Part shown: piece by piece, positions 16,440 to 25,590 of the stretch
Numbering within the stretch: the first letter of the stretch is position 1
Layout of the letters: each line of letters opens with the position of its first letter
NCBI GenBank assembly: GCA_913057225.1
Contig: CAJXNT010000008.1
Span: 1 to 37,981, forward strand
Source of the DNA: an uncultured Mycoplasmatota bacterium
GTDB lineage: Bacteria > Bacillota_I > Bacilli_A > Izemoplasmatales > Izemoplasmataceae
DNA length: 37,981 nt
Direction: 5' to 3'
Position numbers and translations under genes: made by a program
Notes under the pieces: model-generated
The model's database searches: none
What the model was told of the DNA's origin: nothing
The model's input: the letters and a program-made list of their open reading frames with translations, nothing else

Positions 16440-16724
16440 ATGTTATTTGAATTGCATTTAGCACCCTTTGAAGCATCGAAAAAAGGGGTAGGATCCACCA
16501 AAAACGGTCGTGACTCCGAATCGAAGCGACTGGGCATGAAATTATCCGATGGTCAATTCGCCAAAGCGGGTGCCATCATCTTCCGTCAACGCGGAACCAA
16601 AGTTCGCCCTGGTCAAAACGTTGGACGCGGCAGTGATGATACCTTGTTTTCAAAAGTCGATGGCGTCGTCAAATATGAACGCATCGGCAAAGAGAAAAAA
16701 CAAGCTTCCGTATATCCCCTTTAA
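16440..16724 (+). CDS. rpmA: 50S ribosomal protein L27 with N-terminal extension
   Basis: A 94-residue L27. The mature part starts at about [20 protein letters not shown]. It is preceded by [12 protein letters not shown], the counterpart of the extension that Bacillota remove with the cysteine protease Prp (MLRLDLQFFA in Bacillus). Here the extension is two residues longer and has PFEA where QFFA is expected. Removal matters because the L27 N-terminus reaches the peptidyl-transferase centre. GAGAGGAGA precedes the start and a terminator follows. Confidence 0.96.
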   Translation: MLFELHLAPFEASKKGVGSTKNGRDSESKRLGMKLSDGQFAKAGAIIFRQRGTKVRPGQNVGRGSDDTLFSKVDGVVKYERIGKEKKQASVYPL

Positions 16725-16731
16725 ACAAGAC

Positions 16732-16763
16732 ATGGCAAGCCCTTACGGTTTGCCATTTTTTTT
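16732..16763 (+). terminator. Terminator of rplU-rpmA
   Basis: ATGGCAAGCC (16732-16741), loop CTTAC, GGTTTGCCAT (16747-16756), then T7. One G-U pair. The 3' arm also supplies the -35 of the next promoter. Confidence 0.9.
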
Positions 16764-16778
16764 GACAATGGCTATAAT
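16750..16778 (+). promoter_or_regulatory. Promoter of the GNAT/P-loop gene and obgE
   Basis: TTGCCA (16750-16755), a 17-base spacer, TATAAT (16773-16778). The -35 lies within the 3' arm of the preceding terminator. A TTGACA at 16762 is only 5 bases from the -10 and cannot pair with it. Confidence 0.7.
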
Positions 16779-16805
16779 TTGAACGACACCACCCCGAGGA
16801 AATCT

Positions 16806-19075
<2,270 letters not shown>

Positions 19076-19107
19076 TAGTTTATAAAACGAACTATATGGA
19101 GAGTGCG

Positions 19108-19665
19108 ATGTATAATTACATTCAAGGCACCGTCAAAGGCGTCGATCCTTCAGGGATTACGCTGGATAATGCGGGCATCGGGTATCACATTGTTCCCCCG
19201 AATCCGTATGCGTATACTCCTGGTGACACCGTCCTCGTGCACACGTATCATTACGTGCGTGAAGACCTCGCGATTTTATATGGATTTCATTCGCTCGAAC
19301 AAAAAGCGCTTTTTGAGCGTTTAATCAGTGTCAAAGGCATTGGCCCCAAAAGTGCCCTGGCCGTTTTAGCGAGTGCGGAAGTCGATGATATCATTCGGGC
19401 CATTGAAACGGGCGATGCGAAATACCTGAACCGGTTCCCCGGCATTGGGCCCAAAGCCTCCCAACAAATTGTTCTCGACTTAAAAGGAAAAGTCACCCAA
19501 AGTGGCGTCACCTTAAAAAGCTCTCAACGCATTGAAGAAGTGGAAGATGCGCTCAAATCCTTAGGCTATAAAGCCAAAGAGATTGCGGTCCTCACGGATT
19601 CACTGGATCCCACCTTAGATACGGCCACCTTGGTCCGCCAAGCCTTAAAGAAAAAAGCCCAATAA
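19108..19665 (+). CDS. ruvA: Holliday junction branch-migration protein RuvA
   Basis: A 185-residue RuvA that begins MYNYIQGTVKGVD. GGAGAG (19098-19103) selects the start at 19108 over an ATG at 19096. Two helix-hairpin-helix motifs are visible, SVKGIGPKSAL and FPGIGPKASQQIVLDLKGK, followed by the C-terminal domain that contacts RuvB. RuvA tetramers hold the four-way junction for the RuvB motor. ruvB normally follows; here a terminator comes 3 bases after the stop, so ruvB must lie elsewhere. Confidence 0.95.
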   Translation: MYNYIQGTVKGVDPSGITLDNAGIGYHIVPPNPYAYTPGDTVLVHTYHYVREDLAILYGFHSLEQKALFERLISVKGIGPKSALAVLASAEVDDIIRAIETGDAKYLNRFPGIGPKASQQIVLDLKGKVTQSGVTLKSSQRIEEVEDALKSLGYKAKEIAVLTDSLDPTLDTATLVRQALKKKAQ

Positions 19666-19667
19666 AT

Positions 19668-19692
19668 AAACCGCCCAAACGGGCGGTTTTTT
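19668..19692 (+). terminator. Terminator after ruvA, probably bidirectional
   Basis: AAACCGCCC (19668-19676), loop AAAC, GGGCGGTTT (19681-19689), then TTT. On the minus strand the hairpin follows the asparaginase stop and is flanked by TTTATTTATT, so it can end both converging transcripts. Confidence 0.9.
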
Positions 19693-19712
19693 CATGGATT
19701 TAAACCGATGAT

Positions 19713-20690
19713 TTATTGATAGGTAAAAAGTGAGCGCAGTGAAGCCTTCTCATAGGCATTGCCAAGAGCGACCATCAGTAAGATGCGTGCTTTTAACCCG
19801 GTGAGATCGGTGCCGAAAATGGCGCCTTTTTGAATGAGGTCCTTGCCACCCCCGGGATAGCCATAGGTATCAAAGACACGCCCACTCGGGACGCGTGAGA
19901 CAACAATGACAGGAATCTCTTTGGCAATGAGTCGTTCAATCGGCTCCACCAGTTGCGGTGGGACGTTGCCACGGCCCATGGCTTCAATGACGATGCCGGC
20001 AATTGGTTTGTTTACAAACTGATTAATCATATCCGCGTCGATGCCCGCATAGGTGGTGATGATGGGCACTGGGGCTTTGAACGTATTTTGAAAGCGATAC
20101 GACCAACGGTTCCGGAGCCGGTAATAGATGACATGTTCCCCGTCAATGATTCCCAAGGGACCAAATGAGAGCGATTTAAATGTATCTAGGTTCAGGGTAT
20201 GGGTCTTAGTGACCTCCCAGGCCGCGTGAATTTCATAGTTCATCACGACCAAAACCCCTTTATTTTGTGAATCTGGGTGTTGGGCCGTGTAGATGGCACT
20301 CACTAAGTTGGTAAATCCATCGTACCCAATCTCCGATGCATTTTTCATGGCGCCGGTCACAATCACCGGTTTTTCGGATGTGTGAACGAGGTCCAAATAA
20401 AATGCGGTTTCTTCCAAGGCATCCGTTCCATGGGTAATGACCACACCGGAAATTTCCGGATCTTCCAAAATCGGATCGATGAATGATTTTAAATCTTGCA
20501 TTCTCTCAAGCGTCATCGATGGAGAGGGAATCATCGAATATTTGTGGGTCACTAAATTTTGAAATCCCAAGGTGTCATTCAAAACTTCAATGATGTCAGA
20601 AGCATCCTGCATGGGAAATGCCCCGTGCGCAGGATCGAAGATTTTCATGGTGATCGTTCCACCCGTCATGACAATGGCCACTCGGCTCAT
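19713..20690 (-). CDS. ansA: L-asparaginase
   Basis: A 325-residue asparaginase that hydrolyses asparagine to aspartate and ammonia. The first catalytic threonine is T9 in MTGGTITM. The second triad is T89-D90 in THGTDAL, with K162 in EVTKTHT. There is no signal peptide, so it should act in the cytoplasm. AAAGGAAT supports the start. It stands alone, converging on ruvA, with a long AT-rich leader upstream in which no certain promoter is visible. Assignment to the bacterial type I/II fold is firm; glutaminase side activity cannot be judged. Confidence 0.93.
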   Translation of the reverse strand: MSRVAIVMTGGTITMKIFDPAHGAFPMQDASDIIEVLNDTLGFQNLVTHKYSMIPSPSMTLERMQDLKSFIDPILEDPEISGVVITHGTDALEETAFYLDLVHTSEKPVIVTGAMKNASEIGYDGFTNLVSAIYTAQHPDSQNKGVLVVMNYEIHAAWEVTKTHTLNLDTFKSLSFGPLGIIDGEHVIYYRLRNRWSYRFQNTFKAPVPIITTYAGIDADMINQFVNKPIAGIVIEAMGRGNVPPQLVEPIERLIAKEIPVIVVSRVPSGRVFDTYGYPGGGKDLIQKGAIFGTDLTGLKARILLMVALGNAYEKASLRSLFTYQ

Positions 20691-21113
20691 ACGCAGATTC
20701 CTTTCAAAAATCGAAGTTGTAACTGACGTTAAATTTGATTTTGAGATATCGGTGTTTGATCGCAGTCCTCATCGCAAGAAGAAACAATAAAGCATTTAAA
20801 CATTTACACACTTAATATCTTAGACGTCTTTATAATTACGTTTCAGTAAGTTAACATAATATATATTATAGAAAGTAAATCGTGTATTTAAAAATCCTTC
20901 TATTCAAAGGCTTTATTGTGGGTGTTGCATGCAATGACCCCAATTAAACCATGGTTCATCATAGGTATTATATCTTAAATGGGGTCACTTTTTTAAATGT
21001 GCCTATATTTATTGAGACTCTACTACTTCTTTGAAATCGGCGATGTGAATTTTGAAAATTTGCCATCTTTTTTCTGAATTCGAGGATTTCATCCTCTCTT
21101 ATTACAAAATGCC
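20691..21113. other. 423-bp AT-rich intergenic region without a gene
   Basis: No open frame with a ribosome site was found here. Most of it is richer in A and T than the flanks. It holds an AT palindrome ATAATATATATTAT (20857-20870), two 10-bp palindromes TTGCATGCAA (20925-20934) and AACCATGGTT (20947-20956), a long inverted repeat (20935-20987) and a hairpin GAGGAT-TTC-ATCCTC (21082-21096). The asparaginase promoter must lie in the left part. The rest could be a decayed mobile element or a small RNA; neither is shown. Confidence 0.7.
20935..20987. repeat. 13-bp inverted repeat TGACCCC...GGGGTCA, terminator-like or insertion-sequence relic
   Basis: TGACCCCAATTAA (20935-20947) and TTAAATGGGGTCA (20975-20987) pair with one mismatch around a 27-base loop, and CTTTTTT follows on the plus strand. 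It could end a small plus-strand transcript. The TGACCCCAA end also recalls the terminal repeats of IS150-group IS3 elements, but no transposase lies between or near the repeats. Confidence 0.5.
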
Positions 21114-21908
21114 TCAGAGGCGATTTTTGAGGTGTTTCATCTTCAAGGTGTGAATTCGTTTGAGCCCGAACTGTTCGATCATCTGTTCGGCTTCTTTCAT
21201 CGCATCGTCGTATAACTTGTTCGGGTGATGGGCATCGGAACTTAACATGACATCCACGGGATAGGTTTTTGCAATCTCCCAAAATTCCATGCGGGGATAG
21301 GGGTACCTCATCCCTTGAGAGGTTTCTTTAATGCCCCGACGAATGCCATTGGCATTAAATTCTAACGGAATATCATGCTCAACGGCAGACTTGATAATGC
21401 GATGGGCGGTGTCTTTGGCGGCCTCATTAAATGCATCAATGCCACACATGTATAAATCGGGATGGGCGACCATGCTGAAATACCCACTTTCAATGGCAGT
21501 TTCCACCGTTTTGCCGTATTCCAGGATTTGCGCATCCGTCGATAAGGCAAACGCACTTTGGTAGCCCGCTGCTTCTTTGACGTAGTGTTGACCGAGGATT
21601 AGGTAGTCCACGCGCGATAAAAAGCGTTCGTAATAGGCGGGATTCGGGTCTAGAAATTCACATTCCATGCCAAGATACACCTTAATGGTGTCTTGATGGG
21701 CTTTTTGCACCGCCCTGACATCTTCGATGTATGCATCCAGCTCAGAAGCGTCCATGCGCATGGTGTCTGGCAATAAATCAGAGGGCACATGATCGCTCAT
21801 CCCCAGGGTTTTAAACCCCAGGTCAATGGCTTTTTGGACGTAATCGATGGTGGTGCCTTTCGCATGCCGGCAAAGCCGGTGATGGGTGTGGTAATTGCTG
21901 TGGGTCAT
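21114..21908 (-). CDS. PHP-domain phosphatase, histidinol-phosphatase (HisJ/HisK) family
   Basis: A 264-residue PHP-domain protein. The metal-binding HxH motif is H7-T-H9 in NYHTHHRLCRHAKG, followed by GMSDHVP, YLGMECEF, VAHPDLYMCG and SSDAHHP, which together supply the metal ligands of the HisJ/HisK family. Such enzymes release phosphate from histidinol phosphate or related small phosphoesters. No other histidine-biosynthesis gene is nearby, so the real substrate is open. AGAGGAGG precedes the start. It has its own promoter, downstream of the GH65 terminator. Confidence 0.87.
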   Translation of the reverse strand: MTHSNYHTHHRLCRHAKGTTIDYVQKAIDLGFKTLGMSDHVPSDLLPDTMRMDASELDAYIEDVRAVQKAHQDTIKVYLGMECEFLDPNPAYYERFLSRVDYLILGQHYVKEAAGYQSAFALSTDAQILEYGKTVETAIESGYFSMVAHPDLYMCGIDAFNEAAKDTAHRIIKSAVEHDIPLEFNANGIRRGIKETSQGMRYPYPRMEFWEIAKTYPVDVMLSSDAHHPNKLYDDAMKEAEQMIEQFGLKRIHTLKMKHLKNRL

Positions 21909-21928
21909 GGGCGCCTCCTCTGGGATTT

Positions 21929-21937
21929 ATTATAGCA
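21929..21937 (-). promoter_or_regulatory. Extended -10 promoter of the PHP phosphatase gene
   Basis: Read on the minus strand, TGCTATAAT lies 21 bases before the start. No clear -35 is visible; the region overlaps the preceding terminator. Confidence 0.6.
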
Positions 21938-21943
21938 TCTAAG

Positions 21944-21972
21944 AAAAAACACGCACTCTTAAGAGCGCGTGT
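21944..21972 (-). terminator. Terminator of the sugar cluster
   Basis: On the minus strand ACACGCGCTCTT pairs with AAGAGTGCGTGT (one G-U pair), then a T run to 21944. The GH65 stop codon lies at the tip of the hairpin. Confidence 0.85.
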
Positions 21973-24202
21973 AGGGGACGGATGTTTGGGCCTCCAAGTG
22001 GTGCGTTTGCTGGTTGATTTGAATCGTCACACGCCCCGGGGTGTCATCGGTTCGGGTGATCGTGGTGTGGGTGATTTTAAAGGTCCTGAGCGCCCCATCC
22101 AGAAAGAGCGGGAGCGTTAAGGATTCCCAAGCCTCCGGTAAATGCGGATTCATCACGAGGCCGTGATCATACGCCACGCCGGCAAAGCCTTCGGCCACCA
22201 CGGCCCAACTCGCCCCATTGTTGGCCGTATGCATGCCGCCAATGAAGGTGCCGCCACTGATCGCTTCGTTGGTGTTCAACAGATCAATGAACAGGGCTTT
22301 TTTCATATGTTTATAGGCTTCATCCAAAAGTCCAAGCCTTGCGGCCACCAACGCATGGGTGGTCGGGGAGAGCGAGGAAAAGTGCAGCGTTCGCGGTTCA
22401 TAATAGGCATAGTTCGCTTTCTGAACTTTTTCGTCAAAAAGCTCAGGATGAATGCTAAAAAGCTGGATCGTGTCGGCTTGTTTGAGGCACTGTGTAAAGA
22501 CGGTGATGCCGTTGGGATAGCCGTAATATTCTTCGGGATCTTGCAAGCGTTCGGTGACTTTTTCCGCCGGCACGATGGATTCTAAGTCAAAGTATCCGTC
22601 AAACTGTTCGATGAGGCCATCCGCATTGACGGGCGGTAAATACAGCCGTTTCGCAATGTCTTCCCAAAGCGTGCGTTCTTTGGCCGTGGGTAAAAAGGCG
22701 CCTTCAACGTCTCTATGTTGTTCGAGTGCGCGCAAGGTTTCTTTTAACACGTAGTGCGCTTGATAGTTGGTGAAGGCGTTATTGTCGACGTTTTCATGGT
22801 ACTCATCGGGCCCTTGCACGCGGATGATTTCATAGCGCTCACGGTGGGGAATATACGCCACGCGGGAGGCCAAAAAGCGGCTGATTTCACTCAACATCTC
22901 GAGCCCATAATCGCGCATGAATTCATGGTCTTGGTGTTGCTCGACATAGCGCAAGACGGCAAAGCCCACATCAAAGCTGATGTGAATTTGCCAGAGGTTA
23001 AAGTGATTGCGAATGGGGCGGCCACTGAGGACATCTTTAAAGAAGAAATCGGGACAAAGTTCTTCGCCCGTTTTGCCGCTGATCCACGCGTAAAAAGCCC
23101 CTTCAAAGCCATGTTTTTTGGCTTTTTCTTTGGCGCCGGAAAGCGTCTGGTAGCGATACAAAAGCAGATTTTTCGCCACCTCAGGCTCGGCGTATAAGTA
23201 CATCGGCATGTTGTAGATTTCTTGATCCCAAAAGGCCGCGCCTTGATACGATTGCGCGGAAAACCCTCGAGCTCCGATGGGAAGCGGTTTGTGTCTGGGG
23301 GTGGCAATCAAGGCATGGTACGTATTGACCATGAGGGCGACGTGATCGTCTTTCGCGCCTTCAATGGTGATATTAAAGGGTCGCCAAATCGTTTCCCAGG
23401 CCTGGATGGACGCCTCTTTTAAAGCGTCAAAGCTGGGACAAGCGTGCAGAGTGTCTTGGACAAACTGTGAGGCATTAGGGTGATCATTGGTGGAGGTGAC
23501 CACCATGATTTGTTCGAAGGTCACCGGGGTATCGGGCGTGAGCGAAACCGCCCGGTGTGAATGGATGGCGTGAGCCTTCTTGACGATCGTATGAAGCGGG
23601 GCTTTCATGCCCACCACCACGTGAGTGTCGGCATTTGAAAGCGTGGCTTCGGCCGCTAAGCCGCCAGGAATCTCAGAAAATGAGACGTCTTTTAAATGCG
23701 TGCCATTGAGACTCCACACATCGGCATCGATGCCTTGGATGAGCGTCAGATCGATCGCCCGGCTGGCCGTTAACGTGATTTTCATCGGCAATGTATGCCG
23801 ATCGGCCATGGAGGCGAATTTCTCTTCTTTGACGGTGAGTTGTGTCCCGTCTAAATCGAGGGTGACTTCGCGCGTGGCGATGCCGGTTTTTAAATCAAGC
23901 GTGCGTTTAAAATCCTGCCAAGGGCGCGTAAACACGGACGCATCGTTCCACATAATATCGGCAAAAAGTCCATTCATGACGGTGGAAAGTTCTTCCCACT
24001 TGCCATCGGCGTTATCCCAGGTGTCGCTGACAATGATGCCCGCATACGCGTCTTTTTTCGCTTCCATAAAGGTGCCGCGCATGCCCAGATAGCCATTGCC
24101 CATGAGGAATAAAGAGCCGTCGTTGATGGCTTGCTTGGGGGTGTAATGGGTTTTGATTAAGGTGGTGCCTTCCGCGGTTAAATGAGGGCCTAATTGAATC
24201 AT
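21959..24202 (-). CDS. GH65 glycoside phosphorylase, last gene of the sugar cluster
   Basis: A 747-residue family GH65 enzyme. The start at 24202 follows AAAGGAGCG; an upstream in-frame ATG at 24229 has no ribosome site. The N-terminal beta-sandwich contains LMGNGYLGMRG. The (alpha/alpha)6 catalytic domain contains FWDQEIYNMP and GPDEYHENVDNNAFTN, with the general acid E467. GH65 enzymes split alpha-glucosides (maltose, kojibiose, nigerose, trehalose or glucosylated glycerol and rhamnose) with inorganic phosphate, giving beta-glucose-1-phosphate. Which bond it cuts cannot be read from the sequence. No signal peptide is present, so it acts on imported sugar. The beta-phosphoglucomutase in the cluster uses its product. 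A terminator-like hairpin separates it from the binding-protein gene. Confidence 0.9.
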   Translation of the reverse strand: MIQLGPHLTAEGTTLIKTHYTPKQAINDGSLFLMGNGYLGMRGTFMEAKKDAYAGIIVSDTWDNADGKWEELSTVMNGLFADIMWNDASVFTRPWQDFKRTLDLKTGIATREVTLDLDGTQLTVKEEKFASMADRHTLPMKITLTASRAIDLTLIQGIDADVWSLNGTHLKDVSFSEIPGGLAAEATLSNADTHVVVGMKAPLHTIVKKAHAIHSHRAVSLTPDTPVTFEQIMVVTSTNDHPNASQFVQDTLHACPSFDALKEASIQAWETIWRPFNITIEGAKDDHVALMVNTYHALIATPRHKPLPIGARGFSAQSYQGAAFWDQEIYNMPMYLYAEPEVAKNLLLYRYQTLSGAKEKAKKHGFEGAFYAWISGKTGEELCPDFFFKDVLSGRPIRNHFNLWQIHISFDVGFAVLRYVEQHQDHEFMRDYGLEMLSEISRFLASRVAYIPHRERYEIIRVQGPDEYHENVDNNAFTNYQAHYVLKETLRALEQHRDVEGAFLPTAKERTLWEDIAKRLYLPPVNADGLIEQFDGYFDLESIVPAEKVTERLQDPEEYYGYPNGITVFTQCLKQADTIQLFSIHPELFDEKVQKANYAYYEPRTLHFSSLSPTTHALVAARLGLLDEAYKHMKKALFIDLLNTNEAISGGTFIGGMHTANNGASWAVVAEGFAGVAYDHGLVMNPHLPEAWESLTLPLFLDGALRTFKITHTTITRTDDTPGRVTIQINQQTHHLEAQTSVPYTRS

Positions 24203-24228
24203 GGTCGCTCCTTTTTTTGTGTGAGTCA

Positions 24229-24262
24229 AAAAGAACGGGCAAGCACGCGACGTGCTTGCCCG
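24229..24262 (-). terminator. Intercistronic terminator-like hairpin between binding protein and GH65 genes
   Basis: CGGGCAAGCACG (24236-24247) and CGTGCTTGCCCG (24251-24262) form a perfect 12-bp stem with a 3-base loop. On the minus strand TTCTTTTT follows. It should stop or reduce transcription into the downstream GH65 gene and stabilise the binding-protein mRNA end. Confidence 0.8.
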
Positions 24263-24281
24263 GACTTACCTTGCGAAAGGG

Positions 24282-25529
24282 TTATTCCGCAAGCGTTGCA
24301 ATTTCATCGGCTAAAGCTTGAACAAATTCTTCTTTGGTGTAGGTTCCATCTGCGAATAATGTGTAGATGGGGCCGAGTTGTTCCATTCCGAATCCTGGGG
24401 GCATGTCATTTTGCCACCACGCGGAAATGTCACCGGATTGAGCGTACTCATAGACCACGGCCGAAAGTGGGGATGATGGGACTAACGACACGGTGTTAAA
24501 CGCAGGCACAAAGTTGGCTTGGTTGACCATGTAGTCATGACCGGCTTCATCAAAGACCATGTCATTGAGGAATTGTTTGGCGGCTTCTGTGTTCGAACCA
24601 TCGGGGTTGATGCCGTAATACGAAGGCGCCCCGACAAAGATCGAATCGACATCGCCTAAGCCTGATGCATGGGGGGCATACCCGACTTCAAAGTCGAGGC
24701 CACCGTCGGCGATCAAGTTTGGATCAATCCAGTTTCCTTGATGGATGAATGCGGTCCGGCCCAGTTTGAAGGCGTTGACTTGATCGTCATAAGATCCTTC
24801 CAATAAGACACTGGGGTCGGCATAATCAAAGAGCAGTTCGACCCAATCCGCCAGCGCTTCTAAGCGGGCTTGATCGGAAATTCCGTTGAGTAAGTCTTCG
24901 GTCACGGAACGATCGCTGTAGTCGAGTCCACTGGATAAGTAGCCATTGAAGTTATGAAGCCCGGTGACCCATGTGAGGCCAGACCCTGCGGCCATTGAGA
25001 CGACGCCGTCAAGTCCCAAAGCGTCTTTTTGCGCATCCAGGGTTTCAAAGGCGGCTTCATAGCCTGCACGGTTGGTGAGTGTGGCAGGATCGACACCGGC
25101 TTCTGCTAAAATGTCAGCGTTATAAGCCAGGCCCCAACCTTCTAAGTTGATGGGGAACCCATACACACTGCCTTCATAGACGAATTCAACATCGGTTTCA
25201 TCGATCCAGTCTTCACCGTCTAACGCCATGATTTTGTTTTGATAGGTTAAGTATTGGCCTAACCCTTCAAAGACAAAAATGTCAGGTTGTTGTGCGGCAT
25301 TAAACTCAGAAATGATTTGGTTGGCATACCCACAGGTATCCCCCCCACAGGTCCGCACTTCAACTTCGACGCCGTTGGCTTCGCCCCAAGCGGCTGCGTA
25401 CTCTTTCAAAACATCGTCGATTTCAACTTTGTTTTGATAGATGATGAGGGGTGCTTCTTCGCCCCCACCACAGGCAACGAGCACAAGTGCTGTGGTCAGC
25501 ATCATGCCTAATGCAAGTAACTTTTTCAT
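24282..25529 (-). CDS. Sugar ABC transporter substrate-binding lipoprotein (CUT1/MalE type)
   Basis: A 415-residue lipoprotein. The signal peptide ends in the lipobox LVAC with the acylated cysteine C20. The mature protein has the periplasmic-binding-protein type 2 fold of the MalE class (AQQPDIFVFEGLGQYL, GFPINLEGWGLAYNADILAE, QGNWIDPNLIADGG). It should capture an oligosaccharide outside the cell and deliver it to the two permeases encoded upstream. TAGGAGG precedes the start. Hairpins lie on both sides of the gene (25567-25586 and 24236-24262), an arrangement that often gives the binding protein a more stable mRNA and higher output than the permeases. Ligand unknown. Confidence 0.92.
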   Translation of the reverse strand: MKKLLALGMMLTTALVLVACGGGEEAPLIIYQNKVEIDDVLKEYAAAWGEANGVEVEVRTCGGDTCGYANQIISEFNAAQQPDIFVFEGLGQYLTYQNKIMALDGEDWIDETDVEFVYEGSVYGFPINLEGWGLAYNADILAEAGVDPATLTNRAGYEAAFETLDAQKDALGLDGVVSMAAGSGLTWVTGLHNFNGYLSSGLDYSDRSVTEDLLNGISDQARLEALADWVELLFDYADPSVLLEGSYDDQVNAFKLGRTAFIHQGNWIDPNLIADGGLDFEVGYAPHASGLGDVDSIFVGAPSYYGINPDGSNTEAAKQFLNDMVFDEAGHDYMVNQANFVPAFNTVSLVPSSPLSAVVYEYAQSGDISAWWQNDMPPGFGMEQLGPIYTLFADGTYTKEEFVQALADEIATLAE

Positions 25530-25566
25530 ACTTAAAATCCTCCTATAGATTTTTATGTTTTAAGCA

Positions 25567-25586
25567 TTCACCGACGCATCGGTGAA
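25567..25586 (-). repeat. Intercistronic hairpin upstream of the binding-protein gene
   Basis: TTCACCGA, loop CGCA, TCGGTGAA: a perfect 8-bp stem 4 bases after the stop of the second GH65 gene. No U run follows, so it is more likely an mRNA-processing or stability element than a terminator. Confidence 0.6.
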
Positions 25587-25590
25587 GCGA

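Noticed and set aside
16762-16767. TTGACA directly before TATAAT as a perfect promoter
   Set aside because: The spacer would be only 5 bases. TTGCCA at 16750 gives the correct 17-base spacing.
20968-21282. 104-residue minus-strand open frame across the PHP gene end and the AT-rich gap
   Set aside because: Most of its coding length overlaps the PHP gene in another frame, and the rest is low-complexity AT-rich sequence; there is no ribosome site.
22142-23197. Two 147-residue open frames on the plus strand inside the GH65 gene
   Set aside because: They lie fully antisense to a recognisable GH65 enzyme, have no ribosome site and no recognisable domain.
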